A stretch of 64,000 bases of DNA from Sphingobium indicum B90A (GCF_000264945.2 NZ_CP013070.1:1984001-2048000), one strand, 5' to 3'. Positions 17,853 through 27,452 are shown, numbered from the stretch's first letter. Numbers and translations are program-made. The notes: a model not told the origin generated them from the sequence alone.

Positions 17853-20018
17853 ATGATCGCGACGCCCCCTAGCATGGCTTTCGAGCCACGACAAACCTCC
17901 GTTGTCACTTCTGTGCGGGGGAAAGCGGCGCGGATTGGGCGCGGGCTGGAGCTTTGGCTGGAGGAGGAGCGCGAACGCCTGCCCTTATGGGTTCCGGTCG
18001 CGCTGGCGATCGGCATAGCGGCCTGGTTCGTTCTTCCTAATCGCCTGGAATGGCTGGCCTTTTGTTGCGCGATGCTGGCGGCGGCCTGCGGCGCGCTGCT
18101 CTTGCCGCCAGGCGGGCGGATGCGCCGGGCGATCATCGCCGGGGGACTTCTGGCCTGCGCGGGATGTCTGCTGGTCTGGGGGAAATCGATGATGCTGGGA
18201 TCGCCGCCCCTTGCCCGCCCCACCTTCGTCGCGCTGAAGGGAGAGGTCCGGTCGGTCGAAAGGCTGCCCGCGCAACGCATGAGTCGCGTGCTGGTCCGGC
18301 CGATCGGCATGCCCGCCCTGCCCTCGCTGGTGCGCGTCAATCTTGACGATGCGTCGATGCCGGCGGGGGTCGGAGAGGGCGCCATTATCGCTTTCCGCAC
18401 AAGGTTGATGCCGCCCGCGCCGCCCAGCCTGCCGGGCGGCTACGATTTTGCGCGCCGCGCCTATTTCGAGGGCATCGGCGCGACCGGGCGCGCGCTGCCG
18501 CCGGTCGCGGTCCTGCGGCCCGCCACGGCCGCCCCCCGATTGAGGGCGCGCCTGTTCGAGCATGTTCTGGAGCGCGTTCCGGGCAAGGGCGCCGGCATCG
18601 CCGCTGCCCTGGCCACGGGCGATCAGGGCGCGATCGCGCAAGCGGATGCTGAGGCGATGCGGCGCAGCGGCCTTGCGCACCTGCTGTCGATCAGCGGCCT
18701 GCATGTGACGGCCCTGATCGCTGCGGTGATCTTCCTGCTGATGCGGATGATGGCGCTCAGCCGACGGGCGGCGCTCGACCGGCCGCTGATGCTGGTCGCC
18801 GCGGGCGGAGGAGCACTGGCGGGCATCGGCTATACGTTGCTGACCGGGGCCGAAGTGCCGACCGTGCGCTCCTGCATCGCTGCCTTGCTGGTGCTGGGCG
18901 GGATGGCGATGGGGCGCGACGCGATCACCCTCAGGCTGGTGGCGGCAGGGGCGCTGGTGGTGCTGGTTCTCTGGCCCGAAGCCTTGGTAGGGCCGAGTTT
19001 CCAGATGAGCTTCGCGGCGGTGATCGCCCTGGTGTCGCTGGGCGAGCATCCGGCCTTCCGTACCTTCGTGGCTGCGCGTGACGAGGGGATGTGGCGCCGG
19101 ATCGGGCGCAATCTGGCGGGCATGCTGGCGACGGGGCTGGCCGTGGAACTGGTGCTGGCGCCGATTGCGCTGTTCCATTTCCACAAGGCGGGAATGCTGG
19201 GATCGGTCGCCAATCTGGTGGCGATACCGCTCACCACCCTGGTCGTCATGCCGCTGGAGGCGATGGCCTTGCTGTTCGACCTGGGCGGATGGGGCGCGCC
19301 CTTCTGGTGGCTCACGGCGCGGGCACTCGACCTGCTGTTGCTGGTCGCTCATGGCGTGGCGTCCAGCCCCTGGGCGGTGGTGCTGGCCCCTGCCCAATCG
19401 GGCACGGTGTTCGGCCTGATCCTGATGGGAATGCTCTGGTGCCTGCTATGGCGAAGCGGGTGGCGCTGGGCGGGCCTGATGCCGGTGTCCGCGGGCATGA
19501 CGATGATCCTGGCCAGCCCGATGCCCGCCATATTGATCAGCGGCGATGGCCGCCATGTCGCGCTGCGCACCGCCGATGGCGGCATGGCGATGCTGCGCGC
19601 CCGCGCTGGCGGATATGCCCGCGACGTCATGGTGGAAAGCGCGGGTCATGACGGCACCTTGCAGGCATTGACGACGCTGCCCCAGGCGCGCTGTTCTCCC
19701 GATCTCTGCGCCGTTCGCCTGAGAGGTGGACGCCGGTACTGGAACCTGCTGCTGACGCGGAGCAGCGTGAAGATCGACAATGCGGTACTGGCGCGGGACT
19801 GCGCCCATGCGGACATCGTCGTCAGCGACCGTCGCCTGCCGGGCGCCTGTCGCCCCCGCTGGCTGAAGGCGGATCGACGGTTCCTCGCCCGGACGGGCGG
19901 CCTGGCCATCGATCTGGACCATGGCGCCATGCGCGGCGCGAAGGCATGGAATGACGAGCACCCGTGGATCGCGCGACCCTCCGGTCGGCCGCGCGGATAC
20001 AGGGGCGGTCAGTTATAG
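17853..20018 (+). CDS. comEC: ComEC/Rec2 family competence channel protein
   Basis: Polytopic inner-membrane protein of 721 residues, the family that moves single-stranded DNA into the cytoplasm during natural transformation. The N-terminal region has two or three helices and a DUF4131-like soluble domain. The competence domain carries [18 protein letters not shown] near residue 276 and many helices to about residue 530. The C-terminal region has the position of a metallo-beta-lactamase domain, but I see no HxHxDH zinc motif, so it looks degenerate. The 3' end overlaps the convergent lexA gene by 10 bp. Whether the strain is transformable cannot be judged from this gene alone. Confidence 0.92.
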   Translation: MIATPPSMAFEPRQTSVVTSVRGKAARIGRGLELWLEEERERLPLWVPVALAIGIAAWFVLPNRLEWLAFCCAMLAAACGALLLPPGGRMRRAIIAGGLLACAGCLLVWGKSMMLGSPPLARPTFVALKGEVRSVERLPAQRMSRVLVRPIGMPALPSLVRVNLDDASMPAGVGEGAIIAFRTRLMPPAPPSLPGGYDFARRAYFEGIGATGRALPPVAVLRPATAAPRLRARLFEHVLERVPGKGAGIAAALATGDQGAIAQADAEAMRRSGLAHLLSISGLHVTALIAAVIFLLMRMMALSRRAALDRPLMLVAAGGGALAGIGYTLLTGAEVPTVRSCIAALLVLGGMAMGRDAITLRLVAAGALVVLVLWPEALVGPSFQMSFAAVIALVSLGEHPAFRTFVAARDEGMWRRIGRNLAGMLATGLAVELVLAPIALFHFHKAGMLGSVANLVAIPLTTLVVMPLEAMALLFDLGGWGAPFWWLTARALDLLLLVAHGVASSPWAVVLAPAQSGTVFGLILMGMLWCLLWRSGWRWAGLMPVSAGMTMILASPMPAILISGDGRHVALRTADGGMAMLRARAGGYARDVMVESAGHDGTLQALTTLPQARCSPDLCAVRLRGGRRYWNLLLTRSSVKIDNAVLARDCAHADIVVSDRRLPGACRPRWLKADRRFLARTGGLAIDLDHGAMRGAKAWNDEHPWIARPSGRPRGYRGGQL

Positions 20019-20695
20019 CGGCGCAGCAACCCGGCCAGCTTGCCCTGGATGCGGACCTGCCGCGGATCGTAGATTTGCGGCTCATAGGCGCTGTTTGCGG
20101 GATCGAGCCGAACCTTCGGCCCTTCCCGCCGGAAATATTTGAGCGTCGCTTCATTTTCGTCGATCAGCGCGACGACGATCTGCCCCTCCCGCGCAACGTC
20201 GGTGCGTTGGATCAGCGCGAAATCGCCGTCGAGTATGCCTGCCTCGACCATCGAATCCCCAGCCACCTCCAACGCATAATGATCTCCGGTGCCCAGCAGC
20301 GCGGCGGGGACTGAAAGCATGTTCTGCCCCTCCAGCGCCTCGATCGGCACGCCGGCCGCGATGCGGCCATGCAGCGGAATCTCCAATATGTCGTTGGCGG
20401 CGACCGGCGGCTGGCTCAACGCCGGACCGCTCGTCAGCGGCGCCTTGGCCGGCACGACCAGCTTGGGCGCGCGATGCATGGCGTCGGGCAGCTTGAGCAC
20501 CTCCAGGGCGCGGGCGCGATTGGGCAGCCGGCGGATGAAGCCTCGCTCCTCCAGCGCGTTGATCAGGCGGTGGATGCCGGATTTGGACCGCAGGTCCAGC
20601 GCTTCCTTCATCTCCTCGAAAGAGGGAGACACGCCCCCCTCCTCCAGCCGGGTCTGAATGAAGCTCAGCAATTCCTGTTGCTTGGGTGTCAACAT
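20009..20695 (-). CDS. lexA: SOS repressor LexA
   Basis: Dimeric repressor of the DNA-damage response that cleaves itself when RecA filaments form. The 228-residue product has a winged-helix N-terminus ([17 protein letters not shown]), the Ala-Gly cleavage site in [11 protein letters not shown] near residue 113, the nucleophile serine in GDSMVEAG (about 148) and the general-base lysine in ATLKYF (about 186). AAGGAGG precedes the start. A GTTC-N7-GTTC box sits between start codon and promoter, so it represses its own gene. It converges with comEC and diverges from the small gene at 20849. Confidence 0.98.
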   Translation of the reverse strand: MLTPKQQELLSFIQTRLEEGGVSPSFEEMKEALDLRSKSGIHRLINALEERGFIRRLPNRARALEVLKLPDAMHRAPKLVVPAKAPLTSGPALSQPPVAANDILEIPLHGRIAAGVPIEALEGQNMLSVPAALLGTGDHYALEVAGDSMVEAGILDGDFALIQRTDVAREGQIVVALIDENEATLKYFRREGPKVRLDPANSAYEPQIYDPRQVRIQGKLAGLLRRYN

Positions 20696-20713
20696 CTCGC
20701 CTTGCCCTCCTTG

Positions 20714-20728
20714 GAACGGATGGAGAAC
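20714..20728 (-). promoter_or_regulatory. SOS box (LexA operator) of lexA
   Basis: On the minus strand it reads GTTCTCCATCCGTTC, an exact GTTC-N7-GTTC alphaproteobacterial LexA site, 18 bp upstream of the lexA start and directly abutting the -10 element. Confidence 0.92.
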
Positions 20729-20756
20729 GCATAGGAAACGGAACGGGGCAAGTCAA
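20728..20756 (-). promoter_or_regulatory. Predicted sigma-70 promoter of lexA
   Basis: On the minus strand TTGACT (20756-20751), a 17-bp spacer and TATGCG (20733-20728). The SOS box follows at once, so bound LexA would cover the transcription start. Confidence 0.75.
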
Positions 20757-20782
20757 GCGCCTAACCGTTGGCCGCGTTTACG

Positions 20783-20807
20783 GGAACGCGGGAGGCCACG
20801 GGCCGTT
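20783..20807 (+). promoter_or_regulatory. Predicted EcfG (general stress response) promoter
   Basis: GGAAC (20783-20787), exactly 16 bp, then CGTT (20804-20807). This matches the GGAAC-N16/17-CGTT pattern recognised by the alphaproteobacterial stress sigma factor EcfG. It lies 41 bp upstream of a short gene with a strong ribosome site. Confidence 0.7.
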
Positions 20808-20848
20808 TAAAGCCTGCCTTCCCCGATGAAGGTGAATAGGAGAGAAAC

Positions 20849-21007
20849 ATGGCCAACCAGAACAATCAGGGCGGCGATCAACGTCGCGACCAGCAGGGCG
20901 GCGACCGCTCCCGCCAGGGTGGACGCCAGCAGCAGCAGGAAAACCGGCAAGGCCAGATGGGCGACGAGCGCCGTCAGGACAAGTCGCCCGGCAAGCAGCA
21001 GCGCTGA
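20849..21007 (+). CDS. Short Gln/Gly/Arg/Asp-rich hydrophilic protein (52 residues)
   Basis: Small gene supported by three signals: an AGGAGA ribosome site five bases before the ATG, an EcfG-type promoter upstream and a plausible hairpin downstream. The product begins MANQNNQGGDQRRDQQGGDR and continues in the same style. It has no hydrophobic segment and no cysteine, with repeated GGD/GGR and poly-Gln stretches (four Gln near residue 27), so it is probably disordered and highly soluble. The composition recalls stress-induced KGG-type or hydrophilin-like proteins, and the promoter supports a role in general stress, but no family can be named. It is divergent from lexA. Longer overlapping frames in the same stretch are not protein-like. 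Confidence 0.8.
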   Translation: MANQNNQGGDQRRDQQGGDRSRQGGRQQQQENRQGQMGDERRQDKSPGKQQR

Positions 21008-21065
21008 ACGGGTAAGGCGGCGTTCCGGCGCGGCCGATTGTCGCCGCCATCCATCAGGACTGCAC

Positions 21066-21097
21066 GGGAAGGGGGTCGCCTGGGCGGCCCCTTTCCT
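21066..21097. terminator. Possible bidirectional terminator hairpin
   Basis: An imperfect stem of GGAAGGGG and CCCCTTTCC with an inner GC-rich helix lies between the convergent 52-codon gene and moeA and touches the moeA stop codon. There is no long T-run, so the call is weak. Confidence 0.4.
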
Positions 21098-22278
21098 TAT
21101 GCGAGGGGGAGGACCGTGACGGGATCGCCGGCGGCTGCCGGGGCCGAACCGGCGGGGCGCAGGATAAGGCAGTCCGCCATGGCCAGTGCGGCGGTGGCGG
21201 CGCTGTCCTGCGACGTCACGGAAACAATGCCGGCTTCGGTGCGGAAGGCGCGTAGATAATCGTCCCGTTCCCCCGTGGCGGGCAGCGGGGCGGCGAGCGT
21301 TGCGGGCGCGGTGCGCGGCAGGGGCGACGCCGCGCCCATCATATGGCGGACAAGCGGAAGCAGGAACAGGGTCGCCGTCACGAAGGCGGACACCGGATTG
21401 CCGGGCAGGCCCAGGAAGACGGCGGAACCCAATGTCCCCGCCATCAGCGGCTTGCCAGGCCGCATGCGGATCTTCCAGAAATCGAGCGAGCCGCCCGCCT
21501 GGACGAAGGCCGGGCGGACGAAGTCGTGATCGCCCACCGACGCGCCGCCGGTCGAAAGAATGATGTCGGCTTCGCCGGCGCGGACGAAGGCCCGGACCGT
21601 GCCCGGCAGATCGTCGGGCACGATGCCCAGGTCGACGATGTCGCAGGAGAGGCCGGAGAGCATTGCCGCCAGCATGGGCGCGTTGGATGAGGGAAGCTGG
21701 CCCGGCTGCGTCGGCATGCCGGGCGGCACGAGTTCGTTGCCGGTGGAGAGCAGCGCGACCCGCGCCCGGCGCGAGACGGGCAACGCAGCATGGCCGCCAA
21801 GCACGGCCAGCGCGATCTGCGCGGGGCCAAGCGCGCCGCCGGCCTTCAGCAAAAGGCCGCCCTTGCGGAAATCGGAACCGGCCGGGCGGACATGGCGGCC
21901 GGTCGCCAGCGCCTCGTCCAATCCGCGCAGCACATCGCCTTGGCGCGCGGCGTTTTCCTGGATCAGGATGCTGTCCGCGCCCTGGGGCAAGGGCGCGCCG
22001 GTGAAGATGCGGCAGGCCTGGCCGGGTTCGAGCAGCGGCGGCGGCGGCCCGCCGGCCGCGCTTTCGGCAGCGACCTGCCACGGCCCCGGCCATTCGGCGG
22101 CGCGAACGGCATAGCCGTCCATGGCGGAAAGGTCGGCCCAGGGCTGGTCGCGCAGCGCGACGACATCCTCCGTCAGCCAGCGTCCAGCGCAGGCGGGAAC
22201 GGCCACATGCTCCGCCGGCAGCGGCGTCGCCAGCGCCATCAGGCGGCTTTGCGCCTCCGCGACCGGAAGCAGGCTCAT
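21097..22278 (-). CDS. moeA: Molybdopterin molybdotransferase
   Basis: Inserts molybdenum into adenylylated molybdopterin, the last step of cofactor synthesis. The 393-residue product shows the MoeA domain order: N-terminal [25 protein letters not shown], the MoCF-binding core with [10 protein letters not shown] and [13 protein letters not shown], and [11 protein letters not shown]. The C-terminal domain IV follows. Its start overlaps the moaC stop by 4 bp (ATGA at 22275-22278), so the two are translationally coupled. The moeA-moaC-trpC-trpD run joins molybdenum cofactor and tryptophan synthesis in one transcript. Confidence 0.96.
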   Translation of the reverse strand: MSLLPVAEAQSRLMALATPLPAEHVAVPACAGRWLTEDVVALRDQPWADLSAMDGYAVRAAEWPGPWQVAAESAAGGPPPPLLEPGQACRIFTGAPLPQGADSILIQENAARQGDVLRGLDEALATGRHVRPAGSDFRKGGLLLKAGGALGPAQIALAVLGGHAALPVSRRARVALLSTGNELVPPGMPTQPGQLPSSNAPMLAAMLSGLSCDIVDLGIVPDDLPGTVRAFVRAGEADIILSTGGASVGDHDFVRPAFVQAGGSLDFWKIRMRPGKPLMAGTLGSAVFLGLPGNPVSAFVTATLFLLPLVRHMMGAASPLPRTAPATLAAPLPATGERDDYLRAFRTEAGIVSVTSQDSAATAALAMADCLILRPAGSAPAAAGDPVTVLPLA

Positions 22279-22760
22279 GATGCCGGTCCGTCTCCGGCCG
22301 TCCAGTCGCCGGACTTGCCGCCGCTCTTGGCCAGCAGGCGCACCTCGCCGATCACCATGCCCTTGTCCAGCGCCTTGGCCATGTCATAGACCGTCAGCAA
22401 CGCGACCGACGCGGCGGTCAGCGCCTCCATCTCCACGCCGGTCTGGCCGGCCGTCTTCGCGGTCGCCGTCACGGACACGCCGCTGCCGTCCAGATTGAGG
22501 TCGATGCTGACGGAGCTGAGCGGGATCGGGTGGCAGAGCGGGATGAGGTCGGCAGTCCTCTTCGCCGCCATGATGCCGGCCACGCGGGCTACGGCCAGCA
22601 CGTCGCCCTTCTTCACCAATCCCTGCGCGATCGCCGCCGCGGCTTCGGGGGTCATGCTGATGCGCCCGCCCGCAACGGCCTTGCGCGTCGTCATCGCCTT
22701 GGCGGAGACGTCGACCATATGGGCCGATCCCTCCTCGTCCAGATGGGTGAGCTTGCTCAT
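22275..22760 (-). CDS. moaC: Cyclic pyranopterin monophosphate synthase
   Basis: With MoaA, converts GTP to cyclic pyranopterin monophosphate, the first step of molybdenum cofactor synthesis. The 161-residue product begins [21 protein letters not shown] and carries [13 protein letters not shown] and [26 protein letters not shown], both hallmarks of MoaC including the catalytic lysine-rich and histidine regions. It overlaps moeA downstream and trpC upstream, each by 4 bp. No moaA is seen in the window, so that partner must be encoded elsewhere. Confidence 0.97.
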   Translation of the reverse strand: MSKLTHLDEEGSAHMVDVSAKAMTTRKAVAGGRISMTPEAAAAIAQGLVKKGDVLAVARVAGIMAAKRTADLIPLCHPIPLSSVSIDLNLDGSGVSVTATAKTAGQTGVEMEALTAASVALLTVYDMAKALDKGMVIGEVRLLAKSGGKSGDWTAGDGPAS

Positions 22761-23548
22761 CGGCCCGTGAGCAGCTTGCGCGTGGCGGCTTCGACGTCCG
22801 CCTGCCTCATCAGCGTTTCCCCGACCAGGAAGCAGTGCACGCCATGGTCAGACATGGCGATCAGGTCGTCATGGCCGCCGATGCCGCTTTCCGCGACGAA
22901 GGTGCAGCCCTCCGGCGCCTGCCCCACCAGTTCGTAGGTGCGGGCGAAATCGACGGTGAAGTCGCGCAGGTCGCGATTGTTGACGCCGATCAGGCGGGAA
23001 CGCAGCTTCATCGCCCGCTCCAGTTCCTGCGCGTCATGCACTTCGACCAGCGCATCCATGCCCAGGCCAAGGGCGGCGTCCTCTATCTCCGCCATCTGGT
23101 TGTCGTCCAGCGCGGCGACGATGATCAGGATCGCGTCGGCGCCGAACGACCGGCTTTCCAGCACCTGCCAGGGATCGACCATGAAATCCTTGCGCAGCAC
23201 CGGCAGGGCGCAGGCGGACCGGGCGGCGACCAGATAATCGTCATGCCCCTGGAAATAGGGTTCGTCGGTCAGAACCGACAGGCAGGCCGCGCCCCCCGCC
23301 GCATAGGCGCGGGCATGGGCGGGCGGATCGAAATCGGGGCGGATCAGGCCCTTGGACGGGCTGGCCTTCTTGACCTCCGCGATCAGGCCGAAGCCGGAGC
23401 GGGCGGCATCGTCCAGCGCCTTGCGGAAGCCGCGCGGCGGCGTCTGTGCGGCGGCGCGGGCGTGGAGCGAGGATATGGGCGTGGCGGCCTTGCGCCGGGC
23501 GACCTCATCCCGCTTCACGTCGCAGATTTCGATCAGCTTGTTGGTCAT
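22757..23548 (-). CDS. trpC: Indole-3-glycerol phosphate synthase
   Basis: Closes the indole ring in tryptophan synthesis. The 263-residue (beta/alpha)8 enzyme shows [46 protein letters not shown] and [12 protein letters not shown], which carry the catalytic lysines and glutamates. It is monofunctional, with no TrpF domain. Its start (23548) overlaps the trpD stop and its stop overlaps the moaC start, each by 4 bp, so expression is tightly coupled. The in-frame ATG six codons upstream lies inside trpD and was not chosen. Confidence 0.97.
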   Translation of the reverse strand: MTNKLIEICDVKRDEVARRKAATPISSLHARAAAQTPPRGFRKALDDAARSGFGLIAEVKKASPSKGLIRPDFDPPAHARAYAAGGAACLSVLTDEPYFQGHDDYLVAARSACALPVLRKDFMVDPWQVLESRSFGADAILIIVAALDDNQMAEIEDAALGLGMDALVEVHDAQELERAMKLRSRLIGVNNRDLRDFTVDFARTYELVGQAPEGCTFVAESGIGGHDDLIAMSDHGVHCFLVGETLMRQADVEAATRKLLTGR

Positions 23549-24537
23549 TTGAAAGCTATCCAGCAATTGAGCAACGCGTTGGCAAGGCCCCGGTCGATGG
23601 TTTCGGCGGCTTCCTCCACGCCCTCGCGGAAATCGGACACGGCGTCCGCGACGACGAGGGCGGCGGCGGCGTTCAGCAGCACCGCGTCACGATAGGGCCC
23701 GGTTTCGCCCTGCAACAGGGCGCGCAGGGCGGCGGCGTTATGGGCGGGGTCGCCGCCCCTGATGGCCTCGACCGGATGGGTGGAAAGGCCGAGTTCAGCG
23801 GCAGTCAGGCGACGCATCGCGACCAGGCCGCCGCCTTTCACCTCCGCCAGCGCGTTGCCGCCGGCCAGCGACAGTTCGTCCAGCCCTTCGTCGCCCGAAA
23901 CGATCATCGCATGGTCGACGCCCAGTTCCGCCAGCGCCTCCGCATAGATGGGGACATAGTCCGGGCGGGCGATGCCGACCAGTTGGCGGCGCACCCCGGC
24001 CGGATTGGCGAGCGGCCCCATCAGGTTGAAGATGGTGCGTTCCCCTATCGCCCGGCGAATGGGGCCGAGCCGCCTGAGCGCGGGATGATGGTTCTGCGCG
24101 AACAGGAAGCAGATGCCGAGATCGGCCAGCGTCGCTTCGGCTGTCGCGGCGGCGCGGTCCAGGTCCAGGCCGAGCGCTTCCAGCGTGTCGGCGGCGCCGG
24201 CCTTGGAGGAGGCGGCGCGATTGCCGTGCTTGGCCACCGGAACGCCCGCGGCCGCGACCACCAGCGACACGGCGGTCGAGACATTGAGCGTATGGTGCCC
24301 GTCCCCGCCCGTGCCGCAGACATCGATCGTGCCCGCCGGAGCCGTGACCGGGATCATGCGATGGCGCATGGCGCGGGCGGCGGCGGCGATCTCCGTCGCC
24401 GTCTCGCCCCGTCGGGCCATGGCGACGAGGAAGCCGGCGATCTCCTCTTCCGGCAGGTCGGCATCGAACAGCAGGTCGAAGGCCGTTGCGGCCTGTTGCG
24501 CGTCGAGGGGCAGGGTTGGATCGGGCAGGCGGGTCAT
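23545..24537 (-). CDS. trpD: Anthranilate phosphoribosyltransferase
   Basis: Transfers phosphoribose to anthranilate in tryptophan synthesis. The 330-residue product shows [17 protein letters not shown] (phosphoribosyl-pyrophosphate loop), [21 protein letters not shown] and [11 protein letters not shown], all family landmarks. The ATG at 24537 (MTRLPDPTL) was chosen because AAGG precedes it; the ATG at 24555 would add six residues. It overlaps trpC by 4 bp. TrpG lies 109 bp upstream on the same strand, with no obvious terminator between, so trpGDC-moaC-moeA is probably one operon. Confidence 0.96.
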   Translation of the reverse strand: MTRLPDPTLPLDAQQAATAFDLLFDADLPEEEIAGFLVAMARRGETATEIAAAARAMRHRMIPVTAPAGTIDVCGTGGDGHHTLNVSTAVSLVVAAAGVPVAKHGNRAASSKAGAADTLEALGLDLDRAAATAEATLADLGICFLFAQNHHPALRRLGPIRRAIGERTIFNLMGPLANPAGVRRQLVGIARPDYVPIYAEALAELGVDHAMIVSGDEGLDELSLAGGNALAEVKGGGLVAMRRLTAAELGLSTHPVEAIRGGDPAHNAAALRALLQGETGPYRDAVLLNAAAALVVADAVSDFREGVEEAAETIDRGLANALLNCWIAFK

Positions 24538-24646
24538 CGTCGCTGCCTTAATCATGGGACGGCGCCGGAGTCGAGATGGGATGCGCGAAAGTCGCTGCGG
24601 CCTTGGAGGTATGAGGACCGCTGGCGAGGCCGAAAAGGAAAGCGGT

Positions 24647-25237
24647 TCAGCCCGTCACGCGTTCCCGAACCGGAATGCCCGCGATCCGCATGAAGTTCGC
24701 CAGCATGTCATGGCCATGTTCGGTGGCGATGCTTTCCGGGTGGAACTGAACCGAATGGATCGGCAGGTCGCGATGCCGGAAACCCATGACGGAGCCGTCC
24801 TCGCTGGTGGCGTTGACGATCAGCGTTTCGGGAATCTCCTCCACGATCAGCGAATGATAGCGGGTGGCGGTGAAGGGCGAAGGCAGCCCCTGGAACAGGC
24901 CGCTGCCGTCATGGGTGACGGGGGAGGTCTTGCCGTGCATCAGGCCGCCGCGCACCACCCTGCCGCCGAAATGCTGGCCGATCGACTGATGGCCCAGGCA
25001 TACGCCCAGCAGCGGCGCGCCCGCATCGGCGCAGGCGGCGACCAGATCGAGGCTGACCCCCGCCTCATTGGGGGTGCACGGGCCGGGAGACAGCAGGAAA
25101 GCCTGCGCGCCGGTGGAGAGCGCCTGCCCGGCGGAGATGGCGTCGTTGCGGACGACGTCCACCTGCGCGCCCAGTTCCATGAGATAATGGACGAGGTTCC
25201 AGGTGAAGCTGTCATAATTGTCGATGACGAGGATCAT
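24647..25237 (-). CDS. trpG: Anthranilate synthase component II (glutamine amidotransferase)
   Basis: Supplies ammonia to TrpE from glutamine. The 196-residue class I amidotransferase has the nucleophile cysteine in [15 protein letters not shown] and the His/Glu pair in [15 protein letters not shown]. TrpE itself is not in the window. PabB (48347-49522) needs the same type of partner and no separate PabA is visible here, so this protein may serve both pathways, as in some other bacteria; that is inference. The start matches the conserved [16 protein letters not shown]-terminus. Confidence 0.96.
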   Translation of the reverse strand: MILVIDNYDSFTWNLVHYLMELGAQVDVVRNDAISAGQALSTGAQAFLLSPGPCTPNEAGVSLDLVAACADAGAPLLGVCLGHQSIGQHFGGRVVRGGLMHGKTSPVTHDGSGLFQGLPSPFTATRYHSLIVEEIPETLIVNATSEDGSVMGFRHRDLPIHSVQFHPESIATEHGHDMLANFMRIAGIPVRERVTG

Positions 25238-25361
25238 CGGGCGGCTTTAGCGAAGGATCGCGGTCGGGGAAAGGGCCGGGATCGCGTCGAGCGCGGCGCG
25301 CTGAGGCCTTGCGGGCATTGGGGGCCATGAAAGCCCAGTTCAAGCGGGAGGGCGGGACTGG

Positions 25362-25381
25362 GCTCCTGCCTTCGCAGGAGC
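25362..25381. repeat. Hairpin repeat, family 3, copy 3
   Basis: GCTCCTGC and GCAGGAGC pair perfectly around CTTC in the gap between trpG and the next gene. Compared with copy 1 the second base pair is changed on both strands. Confidence 0.85.
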
Positions 25382-25474
25382 ACGATGGCTTGGGCAGGCG
25401 TCCCGCCGCGTCGGGCGTAGCCCGCGCGCATGGGAGGCCTGTTCCGCCGGGCCATCCTGCGATAGCATCGCCCG

Positions 25475-25828
25475 ATGCGCGTCCTCACCGCCCTTCTCCC
25501 CCTTGCCGCGTTTCTGGCCGGGCCGGCCTGGGCGCAAGCCGGCGAACGGGCGGGGCACTATTATCTGCGCGGCGTGATGGAGACGGGGTCCGAACTGATG
25601 CTGCATCCGGACGGCCGCTTCCAATGGTATCTGGTCTATGGCGCGCTCGACCTGTTCGCGGAGGGGCGGTGGGCCGAGAGGGACGGCGCCGTCATCCTTA
25701 CCTCCGAAAAGACCAGGGACGTGCCCGAACCCGGCTTTCGCACGCTCGTCCTGACGATCCAGGACAGGTCGCTCGTCCCGCCCGACGGGCGCGGCGCCTA
25801 TGTGCGGCCCACCGACGACAAGGACTGA
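25475..25828 (+). CDS. Small exported hypothetical protein
   Basis: The 117-residue product has a signal peptide (MRVLTALLPLAAFLAGPAWA, cleavage before QAGER). The mature part reads HYYLRGVMETGSELMLHPDGRFQWYLVYGALDLFAEGRW, a compact beta-rich pattern seen in many small periplasmic proteins of proteobacteria. No catalytic or metal motif is evident and I do not recognise a named family. It converges with the S66 peptidase gene, whose stop lies 27 bp beyond its own. The start at 25475 is supported by the signal peptide; no strong ribosome site is visible. Confidence 0.8.
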   Translation: MRVLTALLPLAAFLAGPAWAQAGERAGHYYLRGVMETGSELMLHPDGRFQWYLVYGALDLFAEGRWAERDGAVILTSEKTRDVPEPGFRTLVLTIQDRSLVPPDGRGAYVRPTDDKD

Positions 25829-25855
25829 ACCCTCGGCTCGATGTCGTCGCTCCTT

Positions 25856-26929
25856 TCAGCGAACCGCCGCCTCCAGCAGCCGGATCGTTCCCGCGTCGGC
25901 GTCGATCTCCGCCCGGCAGCCGACCGGCAGGCTGAACTGGCTGGCGACATGGCCGAACAGCGCGCCCTGGAAAGCCGGCACGCCCAGCGGCGCGAGATGC
26001 TGCTGCAACACCTCCGCCAGGGTGAACCCGCCATAGGAGGCGCCGCTGGGGCCGCAATCGGTGCATTGCCCGAACGCCACGCCCGCCACCCTGCCCAGCA
26101 CGCCGGCGAGCGCCAATTGGGTCAGCATCCGGTCGATTCGATAGGGCTGCTCGCTCACATCCTCGATGAACAGGATCGCGCCGTCGAAATCCGGCAGCCA
26201 GGGCGTTCCCATCAGCGTCGAGAGCACGGTCAGGTTCCCGCCCAGCAGCCGCCCGCTCGCCTTCCCGCCCCGGAAGGTCAGGATGCGCCCGCTGCGTTGC
26301 ACCAGCCGGTCCTCATGCCCCTCCGGATTGGCCATCAGCGGCGTCGCCCCTTCGAAGGCGACGGCGCGGAAGGCGTCCCAGGAAAAGCGCGGCCAACTGC
26401 TCGCCGCATTGGGGCCGTGGATGGTGACGAAACCCGCCCGCGCCGCGAAGGCCAGATGCAGCGCGGTAATGTCGGAAAATCCGACCAGCAGCTTGGGATT
26501 GGCCCTGATCTTCGCGAAGTCGAGATAGGGCAGGATGCGCGCGCAGCCCCATCCGCCCCGGGTGGCGAACACCGCCCGCACCTCCGGATCGGCGAACATC
26601 GCGTTGACGTCGGCCGCCCTGTCGGCATCGGTCCCGGCCAGATAGCCGTGACGTTCGACCAGATGCCGGGCGGGCTTGGGCGCCAGCCCCATGGCGACGA
26701 TCGTTTCCTTGACCAGATCGAGGTCGAAGGCATCGTCGGTGAAGCCCGCCGGCTCGATCAGGCCCACCTTGTCTCCGGGGCGCAGCCGGGGCGGCTTCAC
26801 CACCCCGGCGGGGGACGCGGCCAGGGCCTTGGGAGCCGTCATCGCGGCGCCCAGAGTGGCCATCAATGCCCGGCGGTCCAGCCTCAAAAGCCGCTTCCAT
26901 TCCTGCGGCGATAGCTGCCCCCGACCCAT
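25856..26929 (-). CDS. LD-carboxypeptidase family protein (peptidase S66)
   Basis: Serine peptidase family that trims the terminal D-alanine of peptidoglycan tetrapeptides or processes related substrates. About 357 residues, with the catalytic serine region FATRGGWGCARILPYLD and the later FLIxEDVSEQPYRIDRML-type segment (here ILFIEDVSEQPYRIDRML). The N-terminus RLDRRALMATLGAAM contains a twin-arginine pattern and cleavage-like AASPAG, suggesting Tat export, which is unusual for the cytoplasmic LdcA type. The start at 26929 overlaps the cupin gene by 46 bp; ATG 26863 is an alternative. It probably forms an operon with the cupin gene. Confidence 0.88.
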   Translation of the reverse strand: MGRGQLSPQEWKRLLRLDRRALMATLGAAMTAPKALAASPAGVVKPPRLRPGDKVGLIEPAGFTDDAFDLDLVKETIVAMGLAPKPARHLVERHGYLAGTDADRAADVNAMFADPEVRAVFATRGGWGCARILPYLDFAKIRANPKLLVGFSDITALHLAFAARAGFVTIHGPNAASSWPRFSWDAFRAVAFEGATPLMANPEGHEDRLVQRSGRILTFRGGKASGRLLGGNLTVLSTLMGTPWLPDFDGAILFIEDVSEQPYRIDRMLTQLALAGVLGRVAGVAFGQCTDCGPSGASYGGFTLAEVLQQHLAPLGVPAFQGALFGHVASQFSLPVGCRAEIDADAGTIRLLEAAVR

Positions 26930-27327
26930 TGCATGTCGATGTCGGGATAATGCGCATCCCCCAGCGGAACGCGCCCCACCGCCAGGAAAACGCAATCCTC
27001 GCCGCTTTCGTTCACCAGATGATGGCCGTTGGGATCGCCCTTCGGAAAGGATGCCATGTCCCCGGCATGCAGCGGCGTGCGCCCTCCTTCCTCGACCAGC
27101 ACCGCCTCGCCGCTCAGCATGACGACGAACTCGTCCTCATCCTCATGCCAGTGCCGTTGGGAGGATGCCGCGCCGGGCTTCAGAACCACATGGCTGACGC
27201 CGAAATCCGAAAGGCCGGTCGCCGGCCCCAGCCTGCGCACCCATCGCCCCGCCACCGCGCCCGCATGTTCAGGCGGATAGCCTGTCCGATTGGTCTGTTC
27301 GATGGCCGCAAGGTCGACCTTGGGCAT
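26884..27327 (-). CDS. Cupin-domain protein
   Basis: The 147-residue single-domain cupin has metal-ligand pattern HWHEDEDEFVVMLSGEAVLVEEGG in the first motif and FPKGDPNGHHLVN in the second. Many such proteins bind a metal and small molecules; the substrate here is unknown. The start at 27327 is fixed by a strong AGGAGG ribosome site seven bases upstream, although the frame is open to 27375. It overlaps the start of the S66 peptidase gene downstream and probably shares its transcript. It is divergent from dapE. Confidence 0.92.
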   Translation of the reverse strand: MPKVDLAAIEQTNRTGYPPEHAGAVAGRWVRRLGPATGLSDFGVSHVVLKPGAASSQRHWHEDEDEFVVMLSGEAVLVEEGGRTPLHAGDMASFPKGDPNGHHLVNESGEDCVFLAVGRVPLGDAHYPDIDMQWVGGSYRRRNGSGF

Positions 27328-27431
27328 GACATGTCCTCCTGCCGGCAGCGCCGCCGGCGCTTCCGCCGGCTTCAAAAATGCGCCCTGTTCTCCACCGCAT
27401 TTTGCGCGCCGCGCCTGTTTCAGCCGGCTTC

Positions 27432-27442
27432 AAAATGCTCTA
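27432..27442 (+). promoter_or_regulatory. AAAATGCTCTA motif upstream of dapE
   Basis: The motif ends 10 bp before the start codon. The same 11-mer, or a one-base variant, lies 12 bp before ubiE (41394-41404) and before the ABC-F gene (54977-54987, minus strand). Role unknown. Confidence 0.35.
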
Positions 27443-27452
27443 ACGCAACCGC

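Noticed and set aside
20826..21119. 97-codon frame starting at 20826
   Set aside because: It overlaps the 52-codon gene in another frame, lacks the ribosome-site spacing seen for the short gene, and its composition (Arg/Ala/Ser-rich) is typical of shadow frames.
20807..22093. 428-codon minus frame overlapping moeA
   Set aside because: It runs in a different frame through moeA, which has all family motifs. This frame is Arg/Ala-rich and without domains.
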